The notes below the pieces were generated by a model, which ran no database searches, was not told the origin of the DNA, and saw only the letters and a list, made by a program, of their open reading frames with translations. Shown one piece after another: positions 34,258-46,037 of a DNA stretch of 64,000 nt. The position numbers and the translations under genes were made by a program. This DNA is from Odontocerum albicorne (lineage: Eukaryota; Arthropoda; Insecta; Trichoptera; Odontoceridae): assembly GCA_949825065.1 (NCBI GenBank), contig OX463841.1, positions 24,006,916 to 24,070,915 of the forward strand, read 5' to 3'. Each line of letters begins with the position of its first letter. Within the stretch, counting starts at the first letter, position 1.

Positions 34258-35822
34258 CAGTAGCGGTCAATGAAAGGTATTCACCTTGAAAAATCGACAT
34301 TTCTTTGCATTACAATGTTTTATGCCTTTCTTTATTTATTTATTATGTAGTAAAATTGTGTTAGTGATATTTTTAAGTAATTCAACTGGCAAAAGTTACA
34401 ACATATTGTTAAATAAACAAATTATTGAAGTTCTCTGAAATTTATATTTTGGAAAATTTAGTATTGCAATGAAAACATTTTTTTTCCGTAAAACTAATTT
34501 GTTAATACAAAAACTGAAACTTACATTATATTTATAATTATACTAGCTACAAAGAAAACAAAATTTAATATTCAATTTGTCCTCCTTTATTTCGCAATAC
34601 TGCCTCAATCCTTCGAGGCATCAACTTGACCAACGTTTTTAAATGGTCTTCATAATTTTTTTTCGTTCAACACTTTTTGTAAAGTTTCTATCAATGCCCA
34701 TTTCGTTGAAGGTTTTTTTTGTTGGATTTTAATTCCTATTAAAGCCCACAGGTTCTCTATGGGGTTCAAGTCGGGGCTGTTAACTGGGCATTCTAGGATC
34801 AAAATACCATTTTGCGCGATAAATTCCTTTTCCTGAAATTACGGAGACAAAATAGGTAATTTTATTTTTTTAAATGTTAACCGTGATACATACTAATAGA
34901 AAAAAATAACACTTTTAGTTTCGGCACGGTGTAGAATCGTCCTGGAATATGCACTCCGTTTCGTGCGCATAGTGCATTCAGCCGATAGTCAAACATCCTG
35001 CAGGTCAGATGATCTGGCGATGTTTTTCATACCATGGGGTGGGTCAACTGGCAATCATCGATGGGACCGTGAACGCCGTGAAATATAAAAAAAGTTTATA
35101 TGTAAATTTATTTCCAACTATTGAAATGCACTGCACCCACGAAACGAAGTACATACTCCAGGACGATTCTGCACCGTGCCACCGTGCTAAAACTAAAAGT
35201 GTTATTTTTTTCTATTAGTATGTATCACATATAACATTTAAGATCCAAAAAAAAAAATTAAGCATTTTGTCTCCGTAACTTCAGGAATTTATCGCGAAAA
35301 ATGGCATTTTGACCCTAGAATGGCAAAGTAAAAGCCCCGACTTGAACCCCATAGAGAACCTGTGGGCTAAATAAGGAGCTAAAATCCAACAAACTTGACA
35401 AAAAGTATGGTATGAAGAAATTTCAGAAGACAATTTAAAAACGTTGGTCGAATCGATGCCTCGAAGGATTGAGGCAGTATTGCGAAATAAAGGAGGACAA
35501 ACTAAATATTAAATTTTGTTTTCTTTGTAGCTAGTATAATTATAAATATAATGTAAGTTTCAGTTTTTGTATTAACAAATTAGTTTTACGGAAAAAAAAT
35601 GTTTTAATTGCAATACTAAATTTTCCAGAACATCATAAATTTTGAAGAACTTCAATAATTTGTTTATTTCACAATGTGTTGTAACTTTTGCCAGTTGAAT
35701 TACTTAAAAATATCACTAACACAATTTTACTACACAATCAATAAATAAAGAAAGGCATAAAACGTTGTAATGCAAACAAATGTCGATTTTTCAAGGTGAA
35801 CACCTTTCATTGACCGCTACTG
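34258..35822. mobile_element. Palindromic (snap-back) Tc1-like element
   Basis: Ends CAGTAGCGGTCAATGAAAGG and its reverse, flanked by TA. The whole element is a long imperfect palindrome: arms about 34258-34981 and 35120-35822 around a 140-base centre. Both arms carry the 3' half of the same Tc1-type transposase in opposite directions, so the N-terminal half is absent. Confidence 0.85.
35009..35512 (+). pseudogene. Tc1-like transposase, C-terminal half (right arm)
   Basis: Plus frame: MIWRCFSYHGVGQLAIIDGT, LQDDSAPCHRAKTKS (second catalytic Asp), then an 84-base intron-like gap (35201-35284, GTTATT...CTTCAG). It resumes [28 protein letters not shown] (third acidic region) and ends IEAVLRNKGGQTKY-stop. 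Small lesions follow NLWA. The left arm holds a diverged reverse copy, including the gap. Confidence 0.7.
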
Positions 35823-35824
35823 TA

Positions 35825-36060
35825 TATGTATTGTATTACACTTTCATTGTGTACAGTACAACCTGACGGGCTTATTGCCATGTAACAATCTCATCCAACT
35901 AACAAGATATATGTTAAAGAGGCCTTAAGCGAAAACCAGCCTAGAATACATTGTTTTCGTTTTCAAAAATATCTAGTATCCAGCGGAATTTGAACACGCA
36001 ACTTCCAGGTTGGGAGACAGGCATCTTACCGACCAGGCCATGGAGATGCTATCTACCGAG
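35825..36060 (-). repeat. SINE copy, reverse orientation, full length
   Basis: Reverse complement reads head GGCATGGTCGGTAAGATGCC-like (forward: CATCTTACCGACCAGGCCAT), B-box GCGTGTTCAAATTCCGCTGG, then body through CAGGTTGTACTGTACACAAT. The best-preserved head in the window. Confidence 0.75.
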
Positions 36061-36089
36061 AATCTTCTTTGTCATATTCTACAGTGAAA

Positions 36090-36830
36090 GATTGGATGTA
36101 ATAGTTTCACTTAGATAAAGAATCAATTGAAGATGACTCTTATCAAGACAGATCAGCAGAAGCATTCACTTCAAAAACCGATACAATAGTCCAAGAGTAA
36201 ATTATACAAAATAAACTAAAATAACTTTCTTCGTATTTCGGATAATCATCTTGGCACAAATAGATGCCGAAACTCTTGAGTGCTGTCCAAAGGCAATGAA
36301 GTGTTGAATATTGCAATGAAGTGTTGAATATTGCAATGAAGTGTTGAATATTGCAATGAATTTTTAATGGTTAAAAAGAGTCACTATGGTTGAAAAGAGA
36401 CCCGATGGAGTGGCACCGACTGGAATTACTATATTCTAAAAAAAACAAAATGACACAAACCCAAAAAAAATTATGGCAACAATTTTTGGAATTGTCAGGA
36501 AATTCTACTCATTGACATCATTAATGTACAAATTAAAGGATGCCGTAAAAAAAACTGTCACGAGGCGTAAGATTATTGCATGACAATGCGCCAGTGCAAA
36601 CTTCTCTTGCTACAAAGGCTGGCATCATCTACCCTATAGTCCCTACTTGGCCCTGCATGATTATTTGTTAATTTAAAAACTCAAATCTGATTTGCCTGGA
36701 ATTATTTTTTTAAAGTAATGAAGAAGTGATCTCTACGAAGAAGTGATCAGAACATTTTTTCAGTGGTATTGAAAAACTTATTCATCTTTATAAAAAAAAT
36801 TAATGAACTACAGAGTGACTGTATTGTAAA
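36090..36830 (+). pseudogene. Mariner transposase remnant
   Basis: Recognisable pieces only: STVKDWM..FHLDKESIEDDS, KIMATIFGIVR, a shifted LLHDNAPVQTSLATKAG and LPYSPYLAL. Frames are broken throughout and the catalytic Asp in the last box is lost. Belongs to the outer element 33997-36899. Confidence 0.55.
36293..36361 (+). repeat. Minisatellite, 20-bp unit, about 3.4 copies
   Basis: Unit GCAATGAAGTGTTGAATATT repeated without visible differences within the mariner remnant. Confidence 0.95.
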
Positions 36831-36904
36831 ATAAAGATTTTTATTTCACCTTTTTTTTTTTTTTTTTTTTACATCCTCGGGACGGAAACTTTTGGACCTT
36901 ATTA

Positions 36905-38500
36905 TGTAAATTGTAAATGAATTGAATAAAAATATATATAATTAACTTATGACATTACAGTAAAATTATATAAGAAATTGGTAAAAATTCTTATATTTAT
37001 AAAAAGCATTGAGTAGAAGAAATGAAGCTATATAGCACTCAACTCTACAATTCTATTTTCATACTAGGTTTTTTCCTAAGATCACATTAATTTGTACATT
37101 TTCACAAACACAAAATATCCCATTTGTAAGATTTTTCTACATATTTAGTATGCAATAAACAAGGGGGTAATTTTTAAAAGTTCTTGTTGATACCAAAATA
37201 ATTTGAACGTTTTCAGTCTTCAAAGAATTAAATGTGATTTTCAATTTCGAGTTGATTTTTGACGGGTCAAATAAATTTTTACAATTGAGAAAATCTCAAA
37301 ACAATGTTTGTGTGGCTCTTATTAATCATGATCAGTTTAGGCACTAATTGTTTCTTGAAATATTTTGGCAATGAAGGAAATTGATAAACACCAATTTCCT
37401 TTAAACATTTTATCAAAGATTTCATTCATGATTCCGTATTAGGATATGAATAACAATTTACTTTGTTATTCCACAAATTACACTTTATCACTGCAACACA
37501 TGTTTCTACCTCCTATCCGAAGGTTATCTTTAGGCAGAATAATCTCGGTTTGCTACAAGAGCGATGTTAAGGTCTAAGTGGTATCATGGGTTACCAGAAG
37601 ATTGTATGGTATATAGACCGAAAGGAAATATTTTAATGAGAGGTGAATTTTTGTATTCCTTGATTATTTATAATTGTTTTATTTCTTATAATGACTTTGA
37701 GTATTTAATGTCTCTAAATTTTGTATAATTTTTGGGAGGACTAAAATTGAAACTTTACCTTATTTGAAATAATTTTTTCCACATATAAGGTTTGCAAAAT
37801 CCAAAAATTAGCTATTGAACTGATAACACTTATGTATTTGTATCATAGTTATAATGTAATTCTAATATACTCGTATGCACTTTCAAAAGCACATTCAATT
37901 TCATATACGAGTATGTCACGTTTGTGTAATTTATCTCCTTTGTTGGTTGGTGAATATAACATATAAATCGGAGTGATAGGGTATAATTAATTGAATAACA
38001 AAATATAATATTATAGTTTCGTATTAAGTATTATAATACTTGCACCCATATTATAAACATGATCAATTTTTTTTTTAGCATTATGGAAGCTAATGCATGC
38101 TTTAAAGTTGTCCTGTGAAAAATATATTCTAAGCATGTTTAATTTTTATTTCACCTATGCATAGCTTAATTTTAAATGTGATTTTAATTTTATTTAACAC
38201 TGTTAAATAAACATTGTGTAAATATAGTATCTAGCAGTAATATATAAAATAGATTTTTTGTACAGATTTGAAGAATTCAAATAATTACACCAAGGTTACT
38301 CTGTTTTACTTAAGAGATATGATGTTTTCTAAAGTTAACAAATAAACTATATACTCGTTTAAGTATGACAAATGGTATTCAACTTAAATTGATTTTAAAG
38401 GCATTAAACCATACTTCACTGCAAAAGTTAATAGTTACAGAATTCAAATTTAATAAAGTTAAGTAATTGAATCAATTTTAGAGAGACTTGAGAACTATGT
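36905..38500. other. AT-rich intergenic, nothing recognised
   Basis: No coding frame or known repeat. Two TACGAGTA-type octamers at 37868 and 37906. Confidence 0.4.
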
Positions 38501-38504
38501 AAAA

Positions 38505-38560
38505 GACATCAATCAGCCTGCCAGATTGTACTGTGTACATTGAAAGTTTAATACTGGTGA
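38505..38560 (+). repeat. SINE 3' end fragment
   Basis: CAGCCTGCCAGATTGTACTG, TGTACATTGAAAGTTTAATA equals the last part of the SINE body. Confidence 0.5.
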
Positions 38561-38726
38561 TGTAGAGGGCTGTTCTGTAATATAAGTTACGAACCAAAGT
38601 TAGTCAATTGGAAAAAGTCTTAATATAAGTTAGTCAGTTGGAAACAAGTCTTAAAGGTACCTTATTATTAACTTTTTTCAATGATATAAAATATTTATAC
38701 AGAAAGTTTCACTTTGAATTGTTTAA

Positions 38727-38936
38727 CACGTTCGCTGCTAAAGACGCCCCTGGGGCGTCAACACATTCTTTGTAGAGACGCTGATGACGCCCGTTGCGCG
38801 TCATTCGATTCTTTTTGTTTGTATGGTATCGAATATTTTAAGATTTTAAGGTTTCCGTAAGATTTTAAGGTTTCGAAAATATGATTTTTTTCAGTACCTC
38901 TACACTATTCTATAAATACATATCGCAGTGAATGTG
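38727..38936. mobile_element. piggyBac-like MITE flanked by TTAA
   Basis: TTAA at 38723-38726 and 38937-38940. Inner ends CACGTTCGCTGC and (reversed) CACATTCACTGC match at 10 of 12. Contains the palindrome GACGCCCCTGGGGCGTC (38742-38758 region) and a related GACGCCCGTTGCGCGTC. 210 bp, non-coding. Confidence 0.6.
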
Positions 38937-39139
38937 TTAATAGGAAAAGTATGGAAGATAATTATTTTTATCAAAATAATTTGTCAGTATAAGAAATCCA
39001 TATTATATGGGAGAGTTAAGAGTGAGAATTATACATAATAAAAGACAATACTTTGTATTAATACAAAAAATTAAAAATGTTCTCAAAACAAATTTTACTT
39101 AATGAATGAGTGTAAATGTTTATTTTAGAATAAAATATT

Positions 39140-40770
39140 TCATACAACCCACCAAGTAATTTCACTGATGGAGTAGGCAAAGAGAGCAGAGTGCCATACT
39201 TTCCTATCTCGATATACAACCTATATCTCTTCTACATCCATGTAACTCGTTTTCTGTGACTTTCATTCAATCTTTCCACATGTCCAAACTGTCTCAGAGT
39301 GCTCTACTTCATCTTACTCATATTAGCTTTAAGTTCACTTCATCCCTAATAATTTCATTCCGTATTCTATCATACATTGTCACCCCATGTATTCTTCTCA
39401 GTGCACGCATTTCTACAGCATATATTCGGCTCCTATCAGTATTTTTTCATGTCCACGTTTCACTCCCATACATCAAAGTAGACACCTAAATACTGTTTTG
39501 GAATATCTTAGCAGATTTTAATATTATATGGTTTGAGTATATATGTTTTAGTACCCCATTGACTTTGTTTCCTATTGCTACATGCTTTTTGATATTCCTC
39601 ATAACTCTCAACATCTGAGAAAATACTCTCTCTCATACAATTAACTTATCAAACTCTGAAATTCATCTTCACTTTACTTCAGCACCACTATGTCAGCATA
39701 GAACAATTTACATACATTCCCATTCGATATTTGTATGCCACCCATTGACATCCGTAGTTCCTTCACTTGAATCTATGTAAATATTAAACAACCAGGGTGA
39801 CATAATGCATCCTCGTTTTACCCCTTTTGAAATATAAAGTCACCGTTCACTCTAGTACATGCTCTATTTTCGACGTATAATGACGTAATACCAAATATTA
39901 ATTTACATTTAACACCATATTTATTCAATATTTTTCATACCTTGCCTTTTATCACTCAGTCATACAGCGTTTCCAAGTCCACAAACACACAGAATAGTTT
40001 TATATAATTTGCTATACATTTTTCTACAACTATACGTCAAGAGAAAATCTGATCCACACATCCTCTTCTACTTAATAAGGTACCCTGAGCACCCCACGCT
40101 TTCTTTTCAGTATCTCTTCTCCCCCTCTCTATTACAAATTTTCCATACAGTTTACTCAGTAAGGTAATGGCTCTGTAACTTCCACACTCCATTCTTGCAC
40201 CCTTACCTTTATATAATGGAACGATCACTGCACTCATCCAGTCTCTTTCAGTGTGTAGTCAGATTCCCAACATTTGTTGAAAAATTGTCTCATCCACTCG
40301 ATCATTTACTCACCCTCATCCACAATTAGTTCTGTGCTCACTTCATCACAACGTAACACTTTTTCTTTCCCCCACTCTCGTACAATTCTTCAAAATATTA
40401 CTTCCACCTTGAACAAACCATTATTTTTTAATTCACTCATACTAACAGTATCATACTTTCCTCGTATTTTACTTACTTATTTCCAAAATATTTTCATATT
40501 TCTCTCCATATTCATACTCAACTTTCTGCCTTCTTAATCTTCCATTCCTTACACATTTTCTTTTTATTGCTTATCACTATTTTCTGTTCTTATTCGATAA
40601 ATACTCTCCATACTCTATTTTTCTCTTTTACACATTCATTAACTGCCTTATTCCATCATACATCGCCTTTTTTACTTTCAACTTTTGCAGTACCACAGAT
40701 ATCTTTTGCTGTGGCACTATTTTATTTTTCATACTCATTCATTCTTCTTTAATGTTTAAATATTTAATCC
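39140..40770 (-). pseudogene. LINE-A copy, reverse transcriptase to 3' end
   Basis: Minus strand, from right: MSAVIVPLYKGKGARMECGS, YRAITLLSKLYGKFVIERGR, GCVDQIF (40037-40237), a GCIMSPWLFNIYID-like stretch near 39800, LFYADIV near 39695 (YADD box changed), and the tail region down to the TTACATGGATGTAGAAGAG equivalent of M-VEEA near 39230. Longest LINE-A copy on this strand. Many stops. Plus-strand frames here are shadows. Confidence 0.7.
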
Positions 40771-40774
40771 ATCA

Positions 40775-41200
40775 CTTAGCCTAATGACTATATTTTATAA
40801 AAATGGAAACTTAAAAATATCTTAAAATTATAATTTCCAAATAATAAATATGTAATTACTAAAAAAATATTATAATTATTTGAATACATCAAAATTTGTT
40901 AATTATAAAAATAATCATACATTATTTTGGTAATCTATTTAAGCATGATAAACTAAAATAATATCCAACATGCAATATTCTGTCTTTCGAGCTGAATCAT
41001 AATACTTAATAAATAAAATACAAAATATAGAAATATTACACGTTTATAATGAACATATATGTATAACTCAATACATAATGTTGAAAAAAGAGAAGAGGAA
41101 GGAAATGTCGCATATGCTAAAAAATATCTTGATATTACTATCATTGAAATAAATATCAGTCGCTAATATATTGAAGATCCAACTATAATTGCTTATTACT
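40775..41200. other. AT-rich spacer
   Basis: Nothing recognised. Confidence 0.4.
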
Positions 41201-41204
41201 GCAT

Positions 41205-41885
41205 CCTGGCATTGAACTACCCTCTTGACGATAAACTGAAGAATCGCTTCAGGAACATGTCAGCAGCTGTTGCTAAATTAAATGACAGAGTATTCTACAG
41301 CAGAGACATTTCCCAGTCTACAAAGATATCTATATATAAGAACATTGTTCTTCCCACACTTTTCTATGGGTCTGAGATTTGGGTTTCCAATAGAAGAAAC
41401 ATTCGGAGTCTTAAAATGTCCTCACTCGCATCCTTCGGATCCACTATAGTGATCATGTTACAAATGTCTCGGTTCTGTAATTCTTCAACTGTAAATCTGA
41501 AGACGGTACAATTGTAAATGCAAATTTGTAAATACAAAAGTGCATCGAACATGTGATACGTATGGGTGATCATAGGTTTCCAAAACGTAGGGTTGGTGGG
41601 CAGAGGAAGGGATATAAGGACAGTCTGCGAGAGTCGCTGACTTTGTGCGGGGTACCTGAAGACTGGTAGCAGGTGGCTCAAGATTGTGAAAAGTGGAGAG
41701 TCATCTCTTCTTGGGTTAATGGTATTTCAACAGCAAGACTTTGAAATACAGTCAGTGTGTTGCGAGCATGCATCAGCATTACCAGGGAACTCGGCAAGAT
41801 CCACATGTGTGTAACATTTGTGGGAGAGAGTGTGCATTTAGAATCAAGCTGTTTTCTCACAGAAGATCATATAATGAATGTGAAG
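41205..41885 (+). pseudogene. LINE ORF2 C-terminus with zinc finger ('LINE-D')
   Basis: Plus frame: LKNRFRNMSAAVAKLNDRVF, YSRDISQSTKISIYKNIVLP, TLFYGSEIWV. Then broken frames with RRVGGQRKGYKDSLRESLTL, CGVPEDW and a terminal finger C-N-I-C-x12-H-x6-C (HVCNICGRECAFRIKLFSH). This order (post-RT domain, YGSE-W, G-RK--KD--+--L, zinc finger) is typical of one group of animal LINEs. Different from LINE-A. Confidence 0.65.
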
Positions 41886-41889
41886 AAGT

Positions 41890-43488
41890 ATCTCAAGATT
41901 GATGTTGGAGTGGTGAGGTGATCCTTGACTACTAGATCCAGCAACGACGATGAAAGCTGGCATTTTCCTATGGTATAGCGGTTTAGAGGGATTTTGCACT
42001 TTAAGATACAACACACAAAAATTAATTTAAGCACACAAAAATTTATCATAAAAATAATTAATAAACTTCCTACCCAGTATCCCACAGGGGAACTATTCAG
42101 GGAGTATCGAGTCCTTAATGTAACCAACTTACACTTCAAATTCATGCTCTGACACTATCAGCAAGAAAAAATTAAAATACAAACTAAACAAAGACACGTG
42201 ACAGCTGACCAAATATTCACCATCCCTAGTGTTTGAACATCTTTTGCCCAAAAGCAATATGCCTATCTGGCCCCCATGACACAGTGAAATACCTAATTCA
42301 ATAAATGCAAAAGGATGCGAAAAATTCGGTAGTGGATCGGAGCATGGTTGTTATTGCAACAGGAGTTTGAGTACTTGGTTGACTGACGTGGTACATACTT
42401 ATTATTATGTCTCACAACTTATCAAGTTGATAATTTATGACAGAGGTATTAAATAATTAATCAACAATCAGTAAAAAGCAACCACTTATTTTTTCATGTT
42501 TATATGTTCTCAGTAAGATACCGGTACAAATCCTAGTTTGCCGGGTACATGACAAATAAAAGGCAACAAACCCAGATTCATATAAATCGAGAGCCCACTT
42601 GAAATTACCTGGTCTTTTTGGTTGTCTTGTTTTTCACATACTGTACATACATACAATTACTAGTCATGTAAATAAAATAAAAATACTAAATAAGTATTTT
42701 AAAACAATTTGTATTTTTTAATTTTAATTATTGTTTCAACAAGTTTTTCCATGAAAACAAATAAAACTTTCAATATTATTGTACAATTTCCATATTCATT
42801 ATAAGTCAAAAACAAATAATTATATGGTTCTTAGATATAAAAAAAATGAAATGAAATGATTCTTATCATATATATCTTACTAATGATATAATTGCATACT
42901 GATGAACTGTATTATTTGGCATAATTTTGTGATGCAAATGTCACGTCGAGGGCACCTTATGGTATTGCAAAACCCTAATACTGAATCATATATAGTAGTG
43001 TGTATAGTCATTTTAAATGTTATGTTTGATCAAGGAACAATTGTTTTATGAATCAAATTTTTTTTTAATAATTTGATTTCAAAAGTTCGTAGGCTTAAAG
43101 CTTTTATTATTGAATTGATATTTCAATTATATAGTCAAAGTGTTTGTGCTACAAAAATAACTATTTCTAGTGCTATTACTAGAAAATATGATCAAAATAT
43201 TTAATTTACACATATTAACCATCATTTAATAATTAAAATAAGCATATTTCAGTTATTATATTGAAGTCAAATCATTGTCATTTAAAGAAAATTAAATTTG
43301 TCTATCAAAGAGTGGAAAATTCTTTTAAATTTTATTATAAAACTTTTCTTCAACGTCAAATATTAAGGGAAATTTGATATTTAAAAATAATCCCTGTAAA
43401 TTCTTTATCAAATTGTTGAAATATCAACTAAAATACATATACTTGAACACATTTTTGGATAAACCTATGATACATATAAATATACATA
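41890..43488. other. AT-rich intergenic, nothing recognised
   Basis: No gene-like frame. Confidence 0.4.
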
Positions 43489-43490
43489 TA

Positions 43491-44481
43491 CAGACATACC
43501 TCGGGTCATGAACGCCTTTAGTCACGAACAAATCGGCTTACGAACACAATTTCCGAACAAATTTTGACTCGACCTGCGTACAATGCCTCCGCTCACGGAT
43601 TGGTTGTAATGGCGCATTAGTTGTACTCAGGTGTGCGCATTGTGAACATTGTTTGTCATTGTTCTTGATATAATTTTTTTTGCTTTTTATATATATAATA
43701 TACAGTATATATAAAATATTTTTTGCTATAAATTAATCCTCATTATGGCTCCCAAGAAAATGAAAAGTGTTAGTGACAGTGGTGTAAAGAAACGAAGTAT
43801 TATAGTAGAAACGAAGAAGGAAATAATAATTAAACATGAGAATGGTGTTCGTGTTTCTGATCTCACCAAACAGTACGACACGGCTAAATCTAGGATCTGT
43901 ACTATCTTAAAGAAAAAAGATGCGCTAAGGACAGTTGACGTGGCTAAAGGAGTGACTATGTTATCGAAACAAAGATCTCAAGTGTTAGAAGTAGAAAATT
44001 TATTGTTAGTTTGGATTAATGAAAAGCAGCTTGCTGGAGATAGTGTTAGCGAGGCCCTAATATGCGAGAAGGCTTTACTTTTGCATGGTGATTTAGTGGT
44101 GCTAGCCATACAAGTGATGCTAGCGTTATCAAATTTAAAGCAAGTAGAGGCTGGTTCGAGAAATTTCATCGACGAAGTGGAATTCATAGTGTTGTTAGGC
44201 ATGGAGAGGCACCTAGTTCGGACAAAAAAGCAGCAGATGCCTATGTGCCAGTAACTATCAACCACAAAGGTAAAGTTATAGTACTGTATGTTTTATATTA
44301 TATACTTTTGCCACACATAAATCCATAAAAAAAGTCAACGAACAATATGTTTCTGGGGCGGGCGAACGGATTAATTGTATTTACATTAATTTCAATGGGA
44401 AAATTTGTTTCGGTTCGTGAACATTTCGGCTCGCAAACGGAGTCAAAGAACGAATTAAGTTTGTGACATGAGGTACCACTG
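43491..44481 (+). mobile_element. Tigger/pogo-like element, shortened
   Basis: Left end CAGACATACCTCGGGTCATG, right end reversed CAGTGGTACCTCATGTCAC. TA precedes the left end, but TC instead of TA follows the right end, so the right boundary is less sure. About 1 kb, so most of the DDE domain is gone. Confidence 0.65.
43745..44290 (+). pseudogene. Tigger transposase, DNA-binding part
   Basis: Starts MAPKKMKSVSDSGVKKRSII. A CENP-B/psq-type helix-turn-helix follows (EIIIKHENGVRVSDLTKQYD, SRICTILKKKDAL), then VENLLLVWINEKQLAGDSVS and ALICEKALLLHGDLV. Near 44100 the frame changes by one base and the second DNA-binding motif continues: FKASRGWFEKFHRRSGIHSV, VRHGEAPSSDKKAADAY. The catalytic domain is absent. 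Related proteins of this family include CENP-B and host-domesticated regulators, but this copy is frameshifted. Confidence 0.75.
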
Positions 44482-44484
44482 TCT

Positions 44485-45585
44485 ATATATACATGCTGAA
44501 AACAACATTTTTAAAAATACCACAATAGATTTCGGTGAATATGAATCATTAATGTGAATTTCAAATGTGTTTCATTTTGTAAATAGAACATAAAAATATT
44601 TTGATGTTAAAAAAATTGAAATAAAATACAAAATAAACACTTGATATGTACATAGACAATATAAAAATGATATGATTGATTATTTTTAATTATAATTCAG
44701 ACAATGTTAAAAAACAATCTTATTTTAAAAAGAATTTCAAGAAAGATATATTGATTATCAGAAAGTAATCCAATTTCTGAGTATTTACTTAATTAATGAA
44801 GATTACAACATTTTCACAATACGTTCATATTATATTTTTCACTTGTCAATCGATTTTTCCTTATTTTTAGTCTACATAATTTATTTAATAGTGAGAATGA
44901 ACTAATTGTGTACTATTTTATTTCAAATTTTTAAAGAAAAGTAAAAGTTTCAAGTTTAAAGAAAATTTGGTTATTGATTTTTTAAATGTTTCATTAAACA
45001 TTAACCCTGTTGTGACACCAAGGAATCCAATATAGTATCAAATGTCTGGAATGAGTCTAGAGTAGCACTTTGATAGGAAACTTGAAAAACAGTTCAGGAA
45101 GTTATTTTATTATTTTACATACTAGTAACAATTTTGGCGGGAAACCTTACAAATATTACAAGGGTAAAGTTGTTATTAAAGAAATGAACCAATTTAGCAC
45201 CAACCAGCTATACAAATCACATTGTATTATTTATACTATTATTGTGATTTTCATATTATTTTGGTGCATAAAATTAAAACCAATAGAATGATTTTAGACT
45301 GTGTGTACTTATTAAAACTATTTTATATTATTTTGAATATTTCCTCTATAAATAGCAGTTTACAAACTCAAGTACATCTAAGTGAGTTTCACAATTTTAG
45401 TGTAGAAGATAGTCAAGTGCAAGTTATCAACTACTGAATTAGTTTTTCACTTATAAAACTCTACATAACATTATTTACTTTCAATCATATTCACAATTGT
45501 AAGCGATGAGATCTAAAATGCATACAAAATACAATCTTCAAGTTTTACCAGGCAAAAGGGTATAACTACGAGTACACATAAATAC
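44485..45585. other. AT-rich intergenic, nothing recognised
   Basis: Open frames at 45070-45437 have no known motif and AT-rich codon use. Confidence 0.4.
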
Positions 45586-45589
45586 ATAC

Positions 45590-46030
45590 CATTACCCCAT
45601 TTTCCTGTTTCTACAGACAGAGAGGTGAGTACCAAACTTTCCTATCATAATATACTTTCTTTGTCTCCTCTACATACAAACACTTCAGGTTCTCTTCCTC
45701 CTCATCTTTCTTCTACCACAACTCCTACTCACGTTGGAATTGTAAATATGTTTAGTCTGTTCAAAATGTAAATATCATGACATAACCATCTGTATAATTT
45801 ATTATAGAAATCTAAACTTTGTCTCAGTTATCTAACTATAGATTTTAAACAATGACTTTGTAATTTATTATTACTACTGCTTTTTGTATCTTCCATGTTA
45901 GTTTAAGATAAAGTTTTGTATTTTTGTCAATAATTTTAAGTACTTGTATAACTTATAATATGTTAACTTGTATATAAAAGACACTGATGTGTCTTAAATT
46001 AAATAAAATAAATAAATATATTTTTTATAT
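45590..46030 (-). repeat. LINE-A-type 3' end and AT-rich flank
   Basis: ACAGACAGAGAGGTGAGTAC, CTTTCCTATCATAATATACT and CTCCTCTACATACAAACA are the reversed LINE-A 3' coding end. To the right lies AT-rich sequence ending in an AAATAAAATAAATAAATA run, which resembles a LINE 3' UTR of the opposite orientation. Confidence 0.45.
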
Positions 46031-46037
46031 TTAAATA

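Larger units (their letters stand above)
33997..36899 (+). mobile_element. Decayed mariner-like element enlarged by later insertions
   Basis: Ends AGGTCCAAAAGTTTC and its exact reverse GAAACTTTTGGACCT, with TA outside both. Inside are a foldback (34014-34067), a Tc1 element (34258-35822), a SINE (35825-36060) and a mariner coding remnant on the plus strand. Removing the Tc1 and SINE leaves about 1.1 kb, close to a slightly shortened mariner. Confidence 0.6.

Noticed and set aside
36293..36361. CRISPR-like repeat array
   Set aside because: Units are directly adjacent without spacers; a simple minisatellite in a mariner remnant of an animal genome.
40274..40752. Plus-strand open frames with many Ser, Phe and Leu
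   Set aside because: Antisense of LINE-A ORF2 on the minus strand; composition-driven.
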